64,000 bases of DNA from Nesterenkonia lacusekhoensis (GCF_017876395.1 NZ_JAGINX010000001.1:2480001-2544000), one strand, 5' to 3'; positions 26,683 through 36,333 are shown, counted from the first letter of the stretch. The notes: generated by a model from the letters alone, not told the origin. A program made the numbers and translations.

Positions 26683-28071
26683 ATGAACACCGGCAGGACC
26701 ACGGCGCCGGACGAGACCGGGCAGAACCAACCGCTGAAGGGTTGGGAGGAGCTCGGCATCGTCCGGCGCCGCGGTGTGCGCGGATGGTTCCGCCGGCACC
26801 CGCGGGTGATGAACGCCGTCGTGGTGCTGATCTACCTGCTGCTGTCGGTGGGGAACCTGGGGTTCCTCTTTGCGGATATGGCCGAGCGCGGCTGGCTGAT
26901 CCTCGGGATCGACCTGGTGATCGCGGCCCTGCTGATCTTCCGGCATCGTGCACCGCTGACCGTCACCGCCGCGGTGACCGTGGCGGAGGCCGCCGCGCTG
27001 ACCATCTACCCCTGGCACAACGCGCAGCTGATCGGTCTGTGCTTCGCTCTCTACTGTGTGGGCCTGGCCCTGGGCCTGAAATGGGCCCTGCCCGTAGCTG
27101 CGGTCTCCTGGGCCTTCTCATACGTTCCGGTTCTGCGGCTCTCCGCCTGGGAGGCCGAGTACGGAACCTCCGTGCTGGTGGAGTCCATGGACGAGCCGAT
27201 GAGCAGCGCGTCCTTCTTCTGGGCGGCGGCACCGGTGATGCTGCTGTTCTGCGGGATGTCCGCCGGTATCGGAGCTGCGGTTCGGCGAGGGCGCGAGCAC
27301 CAGCGGGAGATCCTCGAGTGGGCCCAGCGCTCCCAGGAGATGGCACAGGTGGGGGAGCGGAATCGGATCGCCCGGGAGATGCACGACGTGGTCGCCCACT
27401 CGCTCTCGGTGATGATCTCCCTGGCCGACGGCGCCCGCGTGGTGGTGCGTCGGGATCCGGAGCGCGCCGCTGAGGTGTTGGAGGAGCTCTCCGGGACCGG
27501 GCGCAGCGCGTTGGGAGATATGCGGCGGATCATCGGTGTCCTCAAGCGCGGCGACGACGTCGCGGAGGCCCGCGAACAGGAGCGCGGCCCGGTCCGGGAG
27601 ACCCTGGAGGAGCTCTATGAGGGCTTCCGCCAGGCGGGGCTTCCGCTGACGGTGACCACAGTGGGGCCGCCGCTGCCCGACGACACCGGCTTCGGGCTGA
27701 CAGTGCATCGGATCATCCAGGAGTCGCTGACCAATGTGCTGCGCTACGGCCGGCAGGTCAGCCAGGTGGAGGTCCGCGTGGAGCACCAGACCGGCCTCAC
27801 CGAGGAGGAGTCCGAGCGGCTCCGCGATGAGGAGGGTCTGAGCCAGGAGGAGCAGGACGCGCTGGGGATGGGGCGCAGCTGTCAGGTGGTGCTGACCATC
27901 ACCGACGACGGCCTGCCCAGCAGCGGCGGGCAGCGGGCCGAGTCCGTGGGCTCCGGGCAGGGGATCCACGGCATGGCCGAACGGGTGGCCTTCTACAACG
28001 GATCGATCTACGCGGGGCCCGGGCACCCGCGCGGATGGACCGTACGGGCGGTGCTCCAGCCGCCTCACTGA
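26683..28071 (+). CDS. Two-component sensor histidine kinase (HisKA_3/NarL type)
   Basis: The 462-residue protein has about five or six N-terminal TM helices (residues 40-205) with little exposed sequence, implying a membrane-embedded or transporter-derived signal. The dimerisation/phosphoacceptor motif is RNRIAREMHDVVAHSLSVMI (His near residue 233). The catalytic domain has VHRIIQESLTNVLRYGR (N-box), an insertion rich in Glu at about 370-400, and the G-box GQGIHGMAERV. It follows the ABC genes and precedes its regulator, which supports control of the transporter. Confidence 0.92.
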   Translation: MNTGRTTAPDETGQNQPLKGWEELGIVRRRGVRGWFRRHPRVMNAVVVLIYLLLSVGNLGFLFADMAERGWLILGIDLVIAALLIFRHRAPLTVTAAVTVAEAAALTIYPWHNAQLIGLCFALYCVGLALGLKWALPVAAVSWAFSYVPVLRLSAWEAEYGTSVLVESMDEPMSSASFFWAAAPVMLLFCGMSAGIGAAVRRGREHQREILEWAQRSQEMAQVGERNRIAREMHDVVAHSLSVMISLADGARVVVRRDPERAAEVLEELSGTGRSALGDMRRIIGVLKRGDDVAEAREQERGPVRETLEELYEGFRQAGLPLTVTTVGPPLPDDTGFGLTVHRIIQESLTNVLRYGRQVSQVEVRVEHQTGLTEEESERLRDEEGLSQEEQDALGMGRSCQVVLTITDDGLPSSGGQRAESVGSGQGIHGMAERVAFYNGSIYAGPGHPRGWTVRAVLQPPH

Positions 28072-28204
28072 TGGTTCAGCTGTCGTGCAGGTGCCGGAAG
28101 GGCGCCGAAACGAGAGGTTTTCCGACATCTGCGCGACAATCAGACGGAGATGGCGCTGCTGCCGCAGACGGCGACAGCGCTGGAGAGGGGAAGAGGGACG
28201 GACC

Positions 28205-29068
28205 ATGGAGACGACGCAGAGTCACGGCACGGATGAGGGCGGCGGGCCCATCCGGGTCATGCTCGTGGACGATCAGCATCTGCTGCGCATGGGCTTCCGG
28301 CTCATCCTCGAAGGCGAGGACGATCTGGAGGTGGTCGCCGAGGCCGCCGACGGCGTGGAGGCGCTGGAGATCCTGAAGCAGCCTGAGCAGCCGGTGGACG
28401 TGGTGCTCATGGACGTGCGGATGCCGCGTATGGATGGGATCGAGGCCACGCGTCAGGCGGTGGAGCTGAATCCGGAGGTCCGGGTGATCATCCTGACCAC
28501 CTTCGACCTGGACGAATATGCCTTCTCCGGGCTGCAGGCCGGTGCCAGCGCCTTCCTGCTCAAAGACGTGGCTCCGGAGGATCTGGTCGACGCCGTCCGC
28601 GTGGTCTCCGAGGGCGACGCGGTGGTCGCGCCCAGGATCACTCAGCGGCTGCTGGACACCTTTGTGCGCAAGCCTGGGAGCTCCGGCCCGGGGTCAGTCG
28701 GACCCAGCGCTGTCGGACCCAGCGCGGTCGAGCCCGCCGTCGTTGAGGATCCTGGTGCTGCGGCTGGTTCCCCGGCAGTCGGCTCCCCGTCCGCCGTGCC
28801 GGCAGCCGGTGGTGCTGCGGCGACGCCGACCGGCGCGGAGGTATCGGCCGCGCTGGAGGACGGCACCCCTCGGGAGGCGCTGACCCAGCGGGAGGCTGAG
28901 GTGCTCTTCGCCGTCGCCGAGGGGCTCTCCAATGCGGAGATCGCCCAGAAGTTCTTCCTCTCCGAAGCCACGGTGAAGACCCACGTGCGCCGGATCCTCA
29001 CCAAGCTGCATCTGCGCGACCGCGTCCAAGCCGTGGTCTATGCGTACCAGACCGGTCTGGTGAGCTGA
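28205..29068 (+). CDS. Two-component response regulator (NarL/FixJ family)
   Basis: The receiver domain runs from about residue 16 to 135 with the acidic pocket LVDD, phosphorylated Asp70 in VVLMDVRMPRMDG, Thr in IILTTFD and Lys in FLLKDV. The C-terminal LuxR-type helix-turn-helix is TQREAEVLFAVAEGLSNAEI...EATVKTHVRRILTKL. The linker is unusually long (about 70 residues) and low-complexity, with GPSAVGPSAVEPAVV-type repeats. The ATG at 28205, after GAGGGGAAGAGGG, is chosen over an in-frame GTG at 28085. It is the cognate partner of the upstream kinase. Confidence 0.92.
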   Translation: METTQSHGTDEGGGPIRVMLVDDQHLLRMGFRLILEGEDDLEVVAEAADGVEALEILKQPEQPVDVVLMDVRMPRMDGIEATRQAVELNPEVRVIILTTFDLDEYAFSGLQAGASAFLLKDVAPEDLVDAVRVVSEGDAVVAPRITQRLLDTFVRKPGSSGPGSVGPSAVGPSAVEPAVVEDPGAAAGSPAVGSPSAVPAAGGAAATPTGAEVSAALEDGTPREALTQREAEVLFAVAEGLSNAEIAQKFFLSEATVKTHVRRILTKLHLRDRVQAVVYAYQTGLVS

Positions 29069-29088
29069 GCCCGCATAGGATGGGGCCT

Positions 29089-30423
29089 ATGAGCAACAGC
29101 GCTGAATCACCCGAGAGCACCGACCGTCTCATCGAGGATCTGGGCGAGTTCGTCATGGAATCCCCTTCCTCCTACCACGCCGCAGAGGCCGTGGCGCGGC
29201 GTCTGGTGGCTGCCGGCTTCACCCAGCTGGGCGAGCACCAGGACTGGTCCGCCGCCCCCGAATCCGCAGGCCCCGGCCGCTATGTGCTGGTCCGCGACGG
29301 CGCAGTGCTCGCCTGGATCGTCCCCGAGGGCGCGACGCCGACCACTCCGGTCCGCATCCTCGGCGCCCACACCGATTCCCCCGGCTTCAAGCTCAAGCCA
29401 CGGTCCACCGTCCTCTCCCACGGCTGGGTGCAGGCCGGCACCGAGGTCTACGGCGGCCCGCTGCTGAACTCCTGGTTGGACCGCGAGCTGCGCCTGGCCG
29501 GCCGGCTGGTGACCCGCGACGGCGCCACCCACCTGGCCGCCACCGGCCCGGTGGCCCGCATCCCTCAGCTGGCCATCCACTTGGACCGCCAGGTCAACGA
29601 AGGACTGAAGCTGGGCAAGCAGGCCCACACCACGCCGGTGCTCAGCCTGGCCGGATCCGCGCAGGAGGCCGCCGAGGCAGACGTGCTGAAGGTGATCGCC
29701 GACGCCGCCGGGGTCGCAGCCGATGAGGTGGACGGCTACGACGTGGTCGTGGCCGACTCCCAGCAGCCGGGGGTCTTCGGCGCAGAAGGTGAGTTCTTCG
29801 CCTCGGGGCGTCTGGACAACCTCTCCTCGGTCCACGCCGGGGTGGTGGCGCTGGAGCAGGCTGCCGAGGAGGCGGCGTCGGGTGAGGCCATCCCCATGTT
29901 GGCGGCCTTCGACCACGAGGAGCTGGGGTCGGCGTCGCGCTCCGGTGCGGCCGGACCGTTCCTGGAGGAGGTGCTCGGCCGGATCTATGCGGGCCTGGGT
30001 GCCACCGTCACCCAGCGGGCGCAGGCCCTGGCCGCATCCTGGCACCTGAGCTCCGACGCCGGTCACGCCGTGCACCCCAACTACGCTGAGCGGCACGATC
30101 CGGCCAACCGCCCGCTGCCCAACGGTGGTCCGCTGCTGAAGATCAACGCCAACCAGCGCTACACCACCGACGCTCCCGGCGCGGCCATGTGGGTGCGGGT
30201 CTGCCGCGACGCCGGCGTGCCCACCCAGGAGTTCGTCTCCAACAACGACATCCCCTGCGGCTCCACCATCGGCCCGATCACCGCCACCCGTCTGGGGATC
30301 CGGACGGTGGACGTGGGGATCCCGCTGCTGTCCATGCACTCGGCACGGGAGATGTGCGGCGTCGAGGACGTGGTGTACCTGACCCGTGCGGTGCGCAGCT
30401 TCTTCACCGCTGAGCTCGGCTGA
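29089..30423 (+). CDS. apeB: M18 family aminopeptidase
   Basis: This cytoplasmic metallo-aminopeptidase releases N-terminal (often acidic) residues. Zinc-site blocks are ILGAHTDSPGFKLKP (His and Asp), FDHEELGSASRSGAAG, the histidine in SSDAGHAVHPNY, and GSTIGPITATRLGI near the C-terminus, ending with SMHSAREMCG. The 444-residue length is normal. The ATG at 29089 is preferred over 29080 because AGGA then has 8-bp spacing. It converges on the LysR gene across a shared inverted repeat. Confidence 0.93.
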   Translation: MSNSAESPESTDRLIEDLGEFVMESPSSYHAAEAVARRLVAAGFTQLGEHQDWSAAPESAGPGRYVLVRDGAVLAWIVPEGATPTTPVRILGAHTDSPGFKLKPRSTVLSHGWVQAGTEVYGGPLLNSWLDRELRLAGRLVTRDGATHLAATGPVARIPQLAIHLDRQVNEGLKLGKQAHTTPVLSLAGSAQEAAEADVLKVIADAAGVAADEVDGYDVVVADSQQPGVFGAEGEFFASGRLDNLSSVHAGVVALEQAAEEAASGEAIPMLAAFDHEELGSASRSGAAGPFLEEVLGRIYAGLGATVTQRAQALAASWHLSSDAGHAVHPNYAERHDPANRPLPNGGPLLKINANQRYTTDAPGAAMWVRVCRDAGVPTQEFVSNNDIPCGSTIGPITATRLGIRTVDVGIPLLSMHSAREMCGVEDVVYLTRAVRSFFTAELG

Positions 30424-30473
30424 GCTGGTTGGGCCGACTCGCGCTCGGCTGATCCTGGGCCACCGCTCGCCGG

Positions 30474-30538
30474 ATCGCCCCGGGTTCTGCCTGAGAATCA
30501 GGCGAAATCGCCGATTCTCAGGAGAAGCCCGGGGCGAT
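30474..30538. terminator. Large inverted repeat between the M18 and LysR genes
   Basis: Two 26-bp arms (30474-30499 and 30513-30538; 22 of 26 positions pair) around a 13-nt loop. The right arm overlaps the last codons of the LysR gene. It is placed to end both convergent transcripts, although there is no long T tract. Confidence 0.65.
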
Positions 30539-31462
30539 CTGCGTCTGCCCCGTCGGCCCCGGCCCCGCCTCGTCCGGCCCCGCCTCTGCCAGAGCGCGGT
30601 ACACCGCCTCCACGGCGGGATTGCGCATGGCATCGGGGCGGATGACCGCCCAGTAGGAGAGCGGATGCGCGATCTCCTCAGCCAGCACCGGCTGCAGCCG
30701 AGGATCCTGCCGGGCCACGTAGTCCGGCAGCAGGCCGATGCCGGCGCCGGCGAGGGTCGCGGTGACGTGGGCGAGGATGTTGGTCGAGGCCACTCCGCGG
30801 CGCATCCGCGGCAGGCGAGCCACAGCCCGGTCCAGATCATCCACGGTGAGGACGGACTCCACGTAGTAGTTCAGCGGGTGCTCGGAGAGCTCCGACGCCG
30901 ACTGCGGAGTGCCGTTGCGCTCCAGGTACTCCCGGGTGGCGTAGAGCCGCAGCGCATAGTCGGTCAGATGGGACGCAGTGGCGTGCCGGATCTCCGGCTT
31001 CTCGACGACGACCTCCAGGTCCAGGCCTGAACGCACCTGCCGGGCCCGCTGGGTGGCACTGATGTTCTCGATGCTCAGCTGGGGGTAGCGCCGCAGCAGC
31101 CCTGCCATGGCCGGCGCCGCGATATGCACCGAATAGGCGTCCGGGGCTCCCAGGCGCACGGTGCCGGTGAAGGCCGCGTGGTCCTGTTCGCGGTCGGTGA
31201 GTCCACCCATCGCCTCCTCGATCTTCTCCGCGGCCTCCACTGCGCGCTGCCCGAGGTCTGTCAGCGCCCAGCCGGAGGCGGCGCGCAGCATCACGCGCCC
31301 ACCGAGCGCGCGCTCCAGGGAGCTGATCCGGCGAGAGACGGTGGAGTGATTGACGCCCAGGGACTCGGCGGCTGCGGTGTAGCGGCCCAGTCGACCCACG
31401 GCCAACAGCGTCATGAGCTCGTCGAGGTGGTCGGTCATCACGCGGAGATCTGGGGCGTTCAT
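30518..31462 (-). CDS. LysR-family transcriptional regulator
   Basis: The N-terminal winged helix-turn-helix is LMTLLAVGRLGRYTAAAESL followed by GVNHSTVSRRISSLERALGG (about 15-58). A periplasmic-binding-protein-like effector domain continues to about residue 290. It is divergent from the valine-catabolic genes mmsB-mmsA. LysR proteins usually control the adjacent divergent operon, so regulation of branched-chain amino acid breakdown is likely. The gap contains GTGTGC...GCACAC arms (31470-31487) and a separate CRP-like palindrome. Confidence 0.9.
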   Translation of the reverse strand: MNAPDLRVMTDHLDELMTLLAVGRLGRYTAAAESLGVNHSTVSRRISSLERALGGRVMLRAASGWALTDLGQRAVEAAEKIEEAMGGLTDREQDHAAFTGTVRLGAPDAYSVHIAAPAMAGLLRRYPQLSIENISATQRARQVRSGLDLEVVVEKPEIRHATASHLTDYALRLYATREYLERNGTPQSASELSEHPLNYYVESVLTVDDLDRAVARLPRMRRGVASTNILAHVTATLAGAGIGLLPDYVARQDPRLQPVLAEEIAHPLSYWAVIRPDAMRNPAVEAVYRALAEAGPDEAGPGPTGQTQIAPGFS

Positions 31463-31544
31463 CGTTCAAGTGTGCATAGACGCACACCAGCGGTGCAAAA
31501 TCTCCAGTCTCCTGTGCCTTCAGCTCACACTCGTGAGCCGCTAG

Positions 31545-31560
31545 CGTGATGCGCATCACA
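31545..31560. promoter_or_regulatory. Candidate CRP/GlxR-type site upstream of mmsB
   Basis: CGTGATGCGCATCACA matches TGTGA-N6-TCACA at 9 of 10 defined positions and contains the perfect palindrome GTGATGCGCATCAC. It lies 29 bp upstream of mmsB, in the gap shared with the LysR gene. Confidence 0.5.
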
Positions 31561-31588
31561 TCAGCGTGAGCAGGAGGAGTGAGCAGCG

Positions 31589-32539
31589 ATGACAGATGGA
31601 TCAGAATCCCAGTACGGCTGGATCGGGCTCGGCAATATGGGCGGACCCATGACCGGCAACCTCGTCGACGCAGGCCACAGCGTCCGCGGATTCGACCTGG
31701 ACCACCGCAGCCTCGGCGATGCCCAGCAGCGCGGAGTCACCCCCGTCACCGGCATCCCGGAGGCTCTGGAGGGCGCCGACGTCGTCTTCACCATGCTCCC
31801 GGCCGGCCAGCAGGTCCGTGAGGTCTTCGCCGGAGAGGGCGGGATCTTTGAGCATGCCTCTCAGGACACGCTGCTGATCGACAGCTCCACGGTGGACTTC
31901 GAGACCTCCCGCTGGTGCCACCGCGAGGCCGAAGCCCGGGGGCTCCGTTTTGTGGACGCTCCGGTCTCCGGCGGCATCTCCGGTGCTGAGGCGGCCACCC
32001 TGACCTTCATGGTGGGCGGGCGCCCCGAGAACGTGGAGCAGGCCCTGCCCTTCATCGAACCCATGGCCGGCAACACCTTCCCCGCCGGCGGGCCCAGCGC
32101 AGGGATCGCGGCCAAGCTGGCCAACAACATGATGCTCGGCATCAGCATCATGGCCGCCGCTGAGGGGTCTCAGCTGGCCGAGCGCCTGGGCCTGGACCCG
32201 AAGGTCTTCTGGGACATCGTCTCGGTCTCCTCAGGACAGTCCTGGGCCCAGAAGACCTGGTATCCGGTGCCGGGGATCGTGGAGAGCGCGGCGGCCAACA
32301 ACAACTATGACGCCACCTTCCGCGCGGACCTCGCCCTGAAGGACCTGACTTTGGCCACTCAGGCCGGCAGGGAGGCCGATCTCTCGCTGACCGCTGCCGA
32401 GCTGGCCACCTCACAGCTGCAGGCACTCGCCGATGAGGGCCTGGGCCATAAGGACTGCACGCTCATCACCAAATACGTCTCCCCCGAGGGCGAGGCGCCC
32501 GGCTACACCGCAGAGCACGACGTCGCCGACGCCGCCTGA
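31589..32539 (+). CDS. mmsB: 3-hydroxyisobutyrate dehydrogenase
   Basis: This NAD-dependent enzyme of valine degradation oxidises 3-hydroxyisobutyrate to methylmalonate semialdehyde. The Rossmann motif is YGWIGLGNMGGPMTGNLVDA, the substrate-binding signature FVDAPVSGGISGAEAATL, and the catalytic lysine is in AAKLANNMMLG. The C-terminal helical domain is complete (NYDATFRADLALKDL). The 316-residue length is slightly above the usual 295 because of short extensions at both ends. mmsA starts 14 bp after its stop, and the enzymes are consecutive in the pathway. Confidence 0.93.
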   Translation: MTDGSESQYGWIGLGNMGGPMTGNLVDAGHSVRGFDLDHRSLGDAQQRGVTPVTGIPEALEGADVVFTMLPAGQQVREVFAGEGGIFEHASQDTLLIDSSTVDFETSRWCHREAEARGLRFVDAPVSGGISGAEAATLTFMVGGRPENVEQALPFIEPMAGNTFPAGGPSAGIAAKLANNMMLGISIMAAAEGSQLAERLGLDPKVFWDIVSVSSGQSWAQKTWYPVPGIVESAAANNNYDATFRADLALKDLTLATQAGREADLSLTAAELATSQLQALADEGLGHKDCTLITKYVSPEGEAPGYTAEHDVADAA

Positions 32540-32553
32540 TGAAAGGACCCACC

Positions 32554-34086
32554 ATGACCCAGGCCCCAGCCACTTCCCCTGTCTCTGACCCCACAGCGCT
32601 GCCCACCATCGGTCACGTGATCGCTGGAGAGTCCGATGCCGGAACCGATGCCGGCCGCCTCGCCCCCGTCTACAACCCCGCCACCGGCCAACAGACCGCC
32701 CAGCTGGCCCTGGCCGATGCACAGTTGGTGGACCGGGCTGTGTCCACCGCCGCTGAGGCTCAGCGTGCGTGGTGCAGCACCGGCCTGGCCAAGCGGAGCC
32801 AGATCATGTTCACCCTGCGCCAGATCCTGCAGGAGCGGCGTGGGGAGCTCGCCGCGCTGATCACCGCCGAGCACGGAAAAGTGCTCTCCGACGCCGACGG
32901 CGAGATCACCCGCGGGCTGGAGAACGTGGACTTCTGCGCCGGTCTGATGCATCACCTCAAGGGCGAATACGCCGAACAGGTGGCCGGCGGACTCGATGTC
33001 CACCAGGTGCGTCAGCCGCTCGGCGTCGTCGCCTGCATCACGCCGTTCAACTTTCCGGCCATGGTGCCGCTGTGGATGATCACCACGGCCATCGCCGCGG
33101 GCAACGCGGTGATCCTCAAGCCCTCGGAGCGCGACCCTTCGGCCGCCGTGTTCCTGGCCCAGGCCTTCAAGGACGCCGGGGTGCCCGACGGCATCCTCAA
33201 TGTGGTCCATGGGGATAAGGCTGCCGTGGACGCACTGCTGGACCACCAGGGCATCAGCGCGGTCTCCTTCGTGGGATCCACCCCGATCGCCAAGTACATC
33301 TACTCCCGCAGCGCCGAGCAGGGCAAGCGGGTCCAGGCCCTCGGCGGGGCCAAGAACCATATGGTCGTGATGCCCGACGCCGACCTGGACTCAGCCGCCG
33401 ACGCCGCCGTCAGCGCGGCCTACGGTTCCGCAGGAGAGCGCTGCATGGCAGTCTCTGTGGCCGTCGCCGTCGGGGATGTCGCCGATGAGCTGGTGGAGAA
33501 GATCCGTTCCCGCGCCCAGAGTCTCACCGTCGGAGACGGTACGGATGCCGGCTCGGAGATGGGGCCGCTGATCACTGCTGAGGCGCTGCAGCGGGTGCGC
33601 GGCTATGTGGCCGGTGCTGCAGAGGAGGGCGCTGATGTCGTCGTCGACGGCCGTGACTGGTCCTTCGAGGGGGAGGGCTACTTCATCGGTCCCACACTGC
33701 TGGACCGCGTGAAGCCCGGGATGTCGGTCTACGACGATGAGATCTTCGGTCCGGTGCTCTCCGTGGTGCGCGTGGAGACCTATGACGAGGCGGTGGAGCT
33801 GATCAACGCCAACCGCTACGCCAACGGCACCGCGATCTTCACCCGCGACGGCAAGACCGCCCGCGAGTTCGAGTTCGACATCGAGGTCGGGATGGTGGGC
33901 ATCAACGTGCCGATCCCTGTGCCGGTGGGAGCCTTCAGCTTCGGCGGGTGGAAGGACTCGCTGTTCGGAGACACCCATATGTATGGACCCGAGGCCTTCA
34001 ACTTCTACACCCGGCGGAAGGTGGTCACCCGCCGCTGGCCCGAACCCAGCGAGTCCCAGGTCAGCCTCGGATTCCCCACCCACTGA
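32554..34086 (+). CDS. mmsA: CoA-acylating methylmalonate-semialdehyde dehydrogenase
   Basis: MmsA converts methylmalonate semialdehyde, NAD+ and CoA to propionyl-CoA. It is an aldehyde dehydrogenase of 510 residues. ITPFNFPAMVPLWM and ILKPSERDPSAAV are NAD-site blocks, VSFVGSTPIAKYIY follows, and the catalytic cysteine is in YGSAGERCMAVSVAV. The PVGAFSFGGWKDSLFGD ending is typical of the MmsA subgroup. The ATG at 32554 follows AAAGGA in the mmsB-mmsA gap. Confidence 0.95.
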   Translation: MTQAPATSPVSDPTALPTIGHVIAGESDAGTDAGRLAPVYNPATGQQTAQLALADAQLVDRAVSTAAEAQRAWCSTGLAKRSQIMFTLRQILQERRGELAALITAEHGKVLSDADGEITRGLENVDFCAGLMHHLKGEYAEQVAGGLDVHQVRQPLGVVACITPFNFPAMVPLWMITTAIAAGNAVILKPSERDPSAAVFLAQAFKDAGVPDGILNVVHGDKAAVDALLDHQGISAVSFVGSTPIAKYIYSRSAEQGKRVQALGGAKNHMVVMPDADLDSAADAAVSAAYGSAGERCMAVSVAVAVGDVADELVEKIRSRAQSLTVGDGTDAGSEMGPLITAEALQRVRGYVAGAAEEGADVVVDGRDWSFEGEGYFIGPTLLDRVKPGMSVYDDEIFGPVLSVVRVETYDEAVELINANRYANGTAIFTRDGKTAREFEFDIEVGMVGINVPIPVPVGAFSFGGWKDSLFGDTHMYGPEAFNFYTRRKVVTRRWPEPSESQVSLGFPTH

Positions 34087-34156
34087 TCGGCCGACCGGGG
34101 GCCGGCGGCCGTGCGCGCCGTCGGGCCCCGGACAGGCATGCCCTTGAGGAGGAGCT

Positions 34157-35257
34157 GTGATCCTCGGTCTCTTCGGAATTCTGCTGTCCCTCGCGCTGCT
34201 GATCACCCTGGCCTACCGCGGGATGACGATCATCATCGCCGCCCCGCTGTGCGCCCTGGTGGCGATGCTCTTCTCCGGCGCACCCGTGTTGGTTAACTAC
34301 ACCGACACCTTCATGCCCGCTCTGGCGGACTTCATCGGCCAGTACTTCCCGCTGTTTCTGACCGGTGCGATCTTCGGCAAGCTGATGACGGTTTCGGGCT
34401 ACGCCACGGACCTGGCCGCCTCCATCACCCGATGGGTGGGTCCCAAGCGCGCCATGTTGGCCACAGTGCTGACCACAGCACTGCTGACCTACGGCGGGAT
34501 CAGCGTGTTCGTCGTCGTCTTTGTGATGTTCCCGCTGGCCCGAGAGCTGTTCCGCCAGGCCGGGATCCCGCGCAGGCTGATCCCCGGGGCCATCGCCCAC
34601 GGCATGCTGACCTTCACCATGACGGCCCTGCCCGGCAGTCCCCAGGTGCAGAACATCATTCCCGGCCAGGCCTTCGAGACCAACACGTTCGCGGCTCCGG
34701 GAGTGGGCATCCTGGGCGGCACGGTGATCTTCATCCTGGGCATGCTCTGGTTGGAAGGGCGAAAGCGCCGGCTCCTGGCCGCAGGGGAGACGTTCTGGGA
34801 TCCCACCGCGGCGGAGCGCAAGGTCGATGCCGCCGAGGCTCGGGCGCAGTCGGACGGTCCAGGTGCCGCAGCTGTCGGCTCCGCCGCCCCCGCGCGGTCC
34901 ACTCAGTCCACGCAGCCTGCGGCACAGCCCGACGCCGGCCAGCAGCCGGCGCTGAGGCCGCCGAACCACCTGGTCCCGTTCATCCCGATTCTGATGGTCT
35001 TCGCGATCAACTTCGGCTGCACCGTCCTGGTGTTCCCCGCCATGGATTGGGGCCACCTGGATGACTATGAGACCAGTCTGGGGGAGCGCAGCGGAGTCTG
35101 GGCGGTGCTCTGTGCCATGCTCGGCGCCATCCTGAGCATCCTGATGCTGAACCTGCGGAACCTGCGCAGACTCCGCGGCGCTGATCCCTCTGGTCCTGGC
35201 AACCGGCGTCTTCTGAGCCTGACCTGCTGGTTCGCGGGAGTTCGCCGGAGGCGGTAA
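34157..35257 (+). pseudogene. GntP-type permease, C-terminally truncated
   Basis: About eight membrane helices resemble GntP-type carboxylate permeases: ITLAYRGMTIIIAAPLCALV, FPLFLTGAIFGKLM, LLTYGGISVFVVVFVMFPLA, MTALPGSPQVQNIIPGQAF, then HLVPFIPILMVFAINFG. The family usually has about 450-490 residues and further helices. Here sense ends after LSILMLNLRNLRRL near 35170 and the last 25 codons are polar out-of-frame sequence. Read in another phase, the same bases give ALIPLVLATGVF and a stop. The end is therefore broken by a small indel and deletion. The GTG start follows GAGGAGGAGCT and the gene is downstream of mmsA, so it probably once imported a related acid. Confidence 0.6.
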
Positions 35258-35360
35258 GATTGCTGAGTTGACTGCCCGTGATGGGCAGATCTACGTGATC
35301 GATTGAACCTCCTGTTACGGAAATCCCGTGACCGCAAGACCGAAGGAGGTGGGTTCACTC

Positions 35361-35660
35361 ATGCGTCACTACGAACTGATGGTGCTCGTCGACCCCGAGG
35401 TGGATGAGCGCACTGTGGAACCGACTCTCGCCAAGTACATGGAGATCGTCAAGAAGGACGGCGGCTCCGTGGACGAGATCGACGTCTGGGGACGTCGTCG
35501 CCTGGCGTACGAGATCCAGAAGAAGTCCGAGGCGATCTACGCCGTCGTGAACTTCCACGCCACTCCCGCAGCATCGGCAGAGCTTGATCGCCTGCTGCGT
35601 CTGAACGAGACGATCCTGCGCACCAAGATCATCCGTCCCGAAGAGTTCAAGGTCGCCTGA
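35361..35660 (+). CDS. rpsF: 30S ribosomal protein bS6
   Basis: This 99-residue protein binds 16S rRNA with bS18. It has the complete bS6 pattern: [20 protein letters not shown] at the start, [16 protein letters not shown] in the middle and [10 protein letters not shown] at the end. The ATG at 35361 follows a perfect AAGGAGGTGGG site; an upstream in-frame GTG at 35328 is not needed. First gene of rpsF-ssb-rpsR-rplI. Confidence 0.97.
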   Translation: MRHYELMVLVDPEVDERTVEPTLAKYMEIVKKDGGSVDEIDVWGRRRLAYEIQKKSEAIYAVVNFHATPAASAELDRLLRLNETILRTKIIRPEEFKVA

Positions 35661-35703
35661 CCAGGCGACACCTGGGTACACCACTCGAAAGCAGGTACAG
35701 AAC

Positions 35704-36264
35704 ATGGCAGGCGAAACCATCATCACCGTCGTCGGGAACCTGACGGCGGATCCCGAGCTCCGCTTCACCCCTTCCGGTGCTGCGGTCTCGAACTTCGTCA
35801 TCGCCTCGACGCCCCGGTTCTTCGACCGGCAGGCGAATGAGTGGAAGGACGGCGAAACGCTGTTCGTCCGCTGCTCGCTGTGGCGTGAGGCGGCCGAGAA
35901 CGCTGCGGAATCCCTGACCAAGGGCACCCGCGTGATCGCTCAGGGCCGACTGAAGGCTCGCTCCTTCCAGACCAAGGAAGGCGAGAGCCGGACCTCCTGG
36001 GAGCTCGACGTCGACGAGATCGGTCCGTCGCTGCGCTTCGCCACGGCGAGCATCCAGCGCCAGGGCCGCGGAGGCGGCGGCGGTGGCTTCGGCGGAGGTG
36101 CTGCAGCAGGCGGCGGCTTCGGAGGAGGCGACTCCTTCAACGGCGGCAGCCCTGGGCAGAGCTCCGGCGGCTGGGGCAACGACGGCGGAGCCGATCCGTG
36201 GGGCGGACAGCCCTCCGGCGGCGGAGGCTGGGACACCCCGGGCAGCAGCGAGCCCCCGTTCTGA
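35704..36264 (+). CDS. ssb: Single-stranded DNA-binding protein
   Basis: SSB coats single-stranded DNA during replication and repair. The OB fold occupies about residues 1-110 ([53 protein letters not shown]). A Gly-rich flexible linker follows, and the tail SSEPPF is the acidic tip that recruits partner proteins. Its place between rpsF and rpsR is universal in bacteria. Confidence 0.97.
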   Translation: MAGETIITVVGNLTADPELRFTPSGAAVSNFVIASTPRFFDRQANEWKDGETLFVRCSLWREAAENAAESLTKGTRVIAQGRLKARSFQTKEGESRTSWELDVDEIGPSLRFATASIQRQGRGGGGGGFGGGAAAGGGFGGGDSFNGGSPGQSSGGWGNDGGADPWGGQPSGGGGWDTPGSSEPPF

Positions 36265-36333
36265 TCCTGCACCACTGAATCTATTCACCATCCCGCACCC
36301 AGTGCGGGCTCCACACAGAGAAGGAGCACCACG

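Noticed and set aside
28085-28204. 40-codon N-terminal extension of the response regulator
   Set aside because: It is Arg/Cys-rich and unlike a receiver domain; the ATG at 28205 has a purine-rich binding site and gives a normal domain start.
29107-30840. 577-codon minus-strand frame
   Set aside because: It is antisense to the M18 aminopeptidase, with no recognisable motif; it results from high GC.
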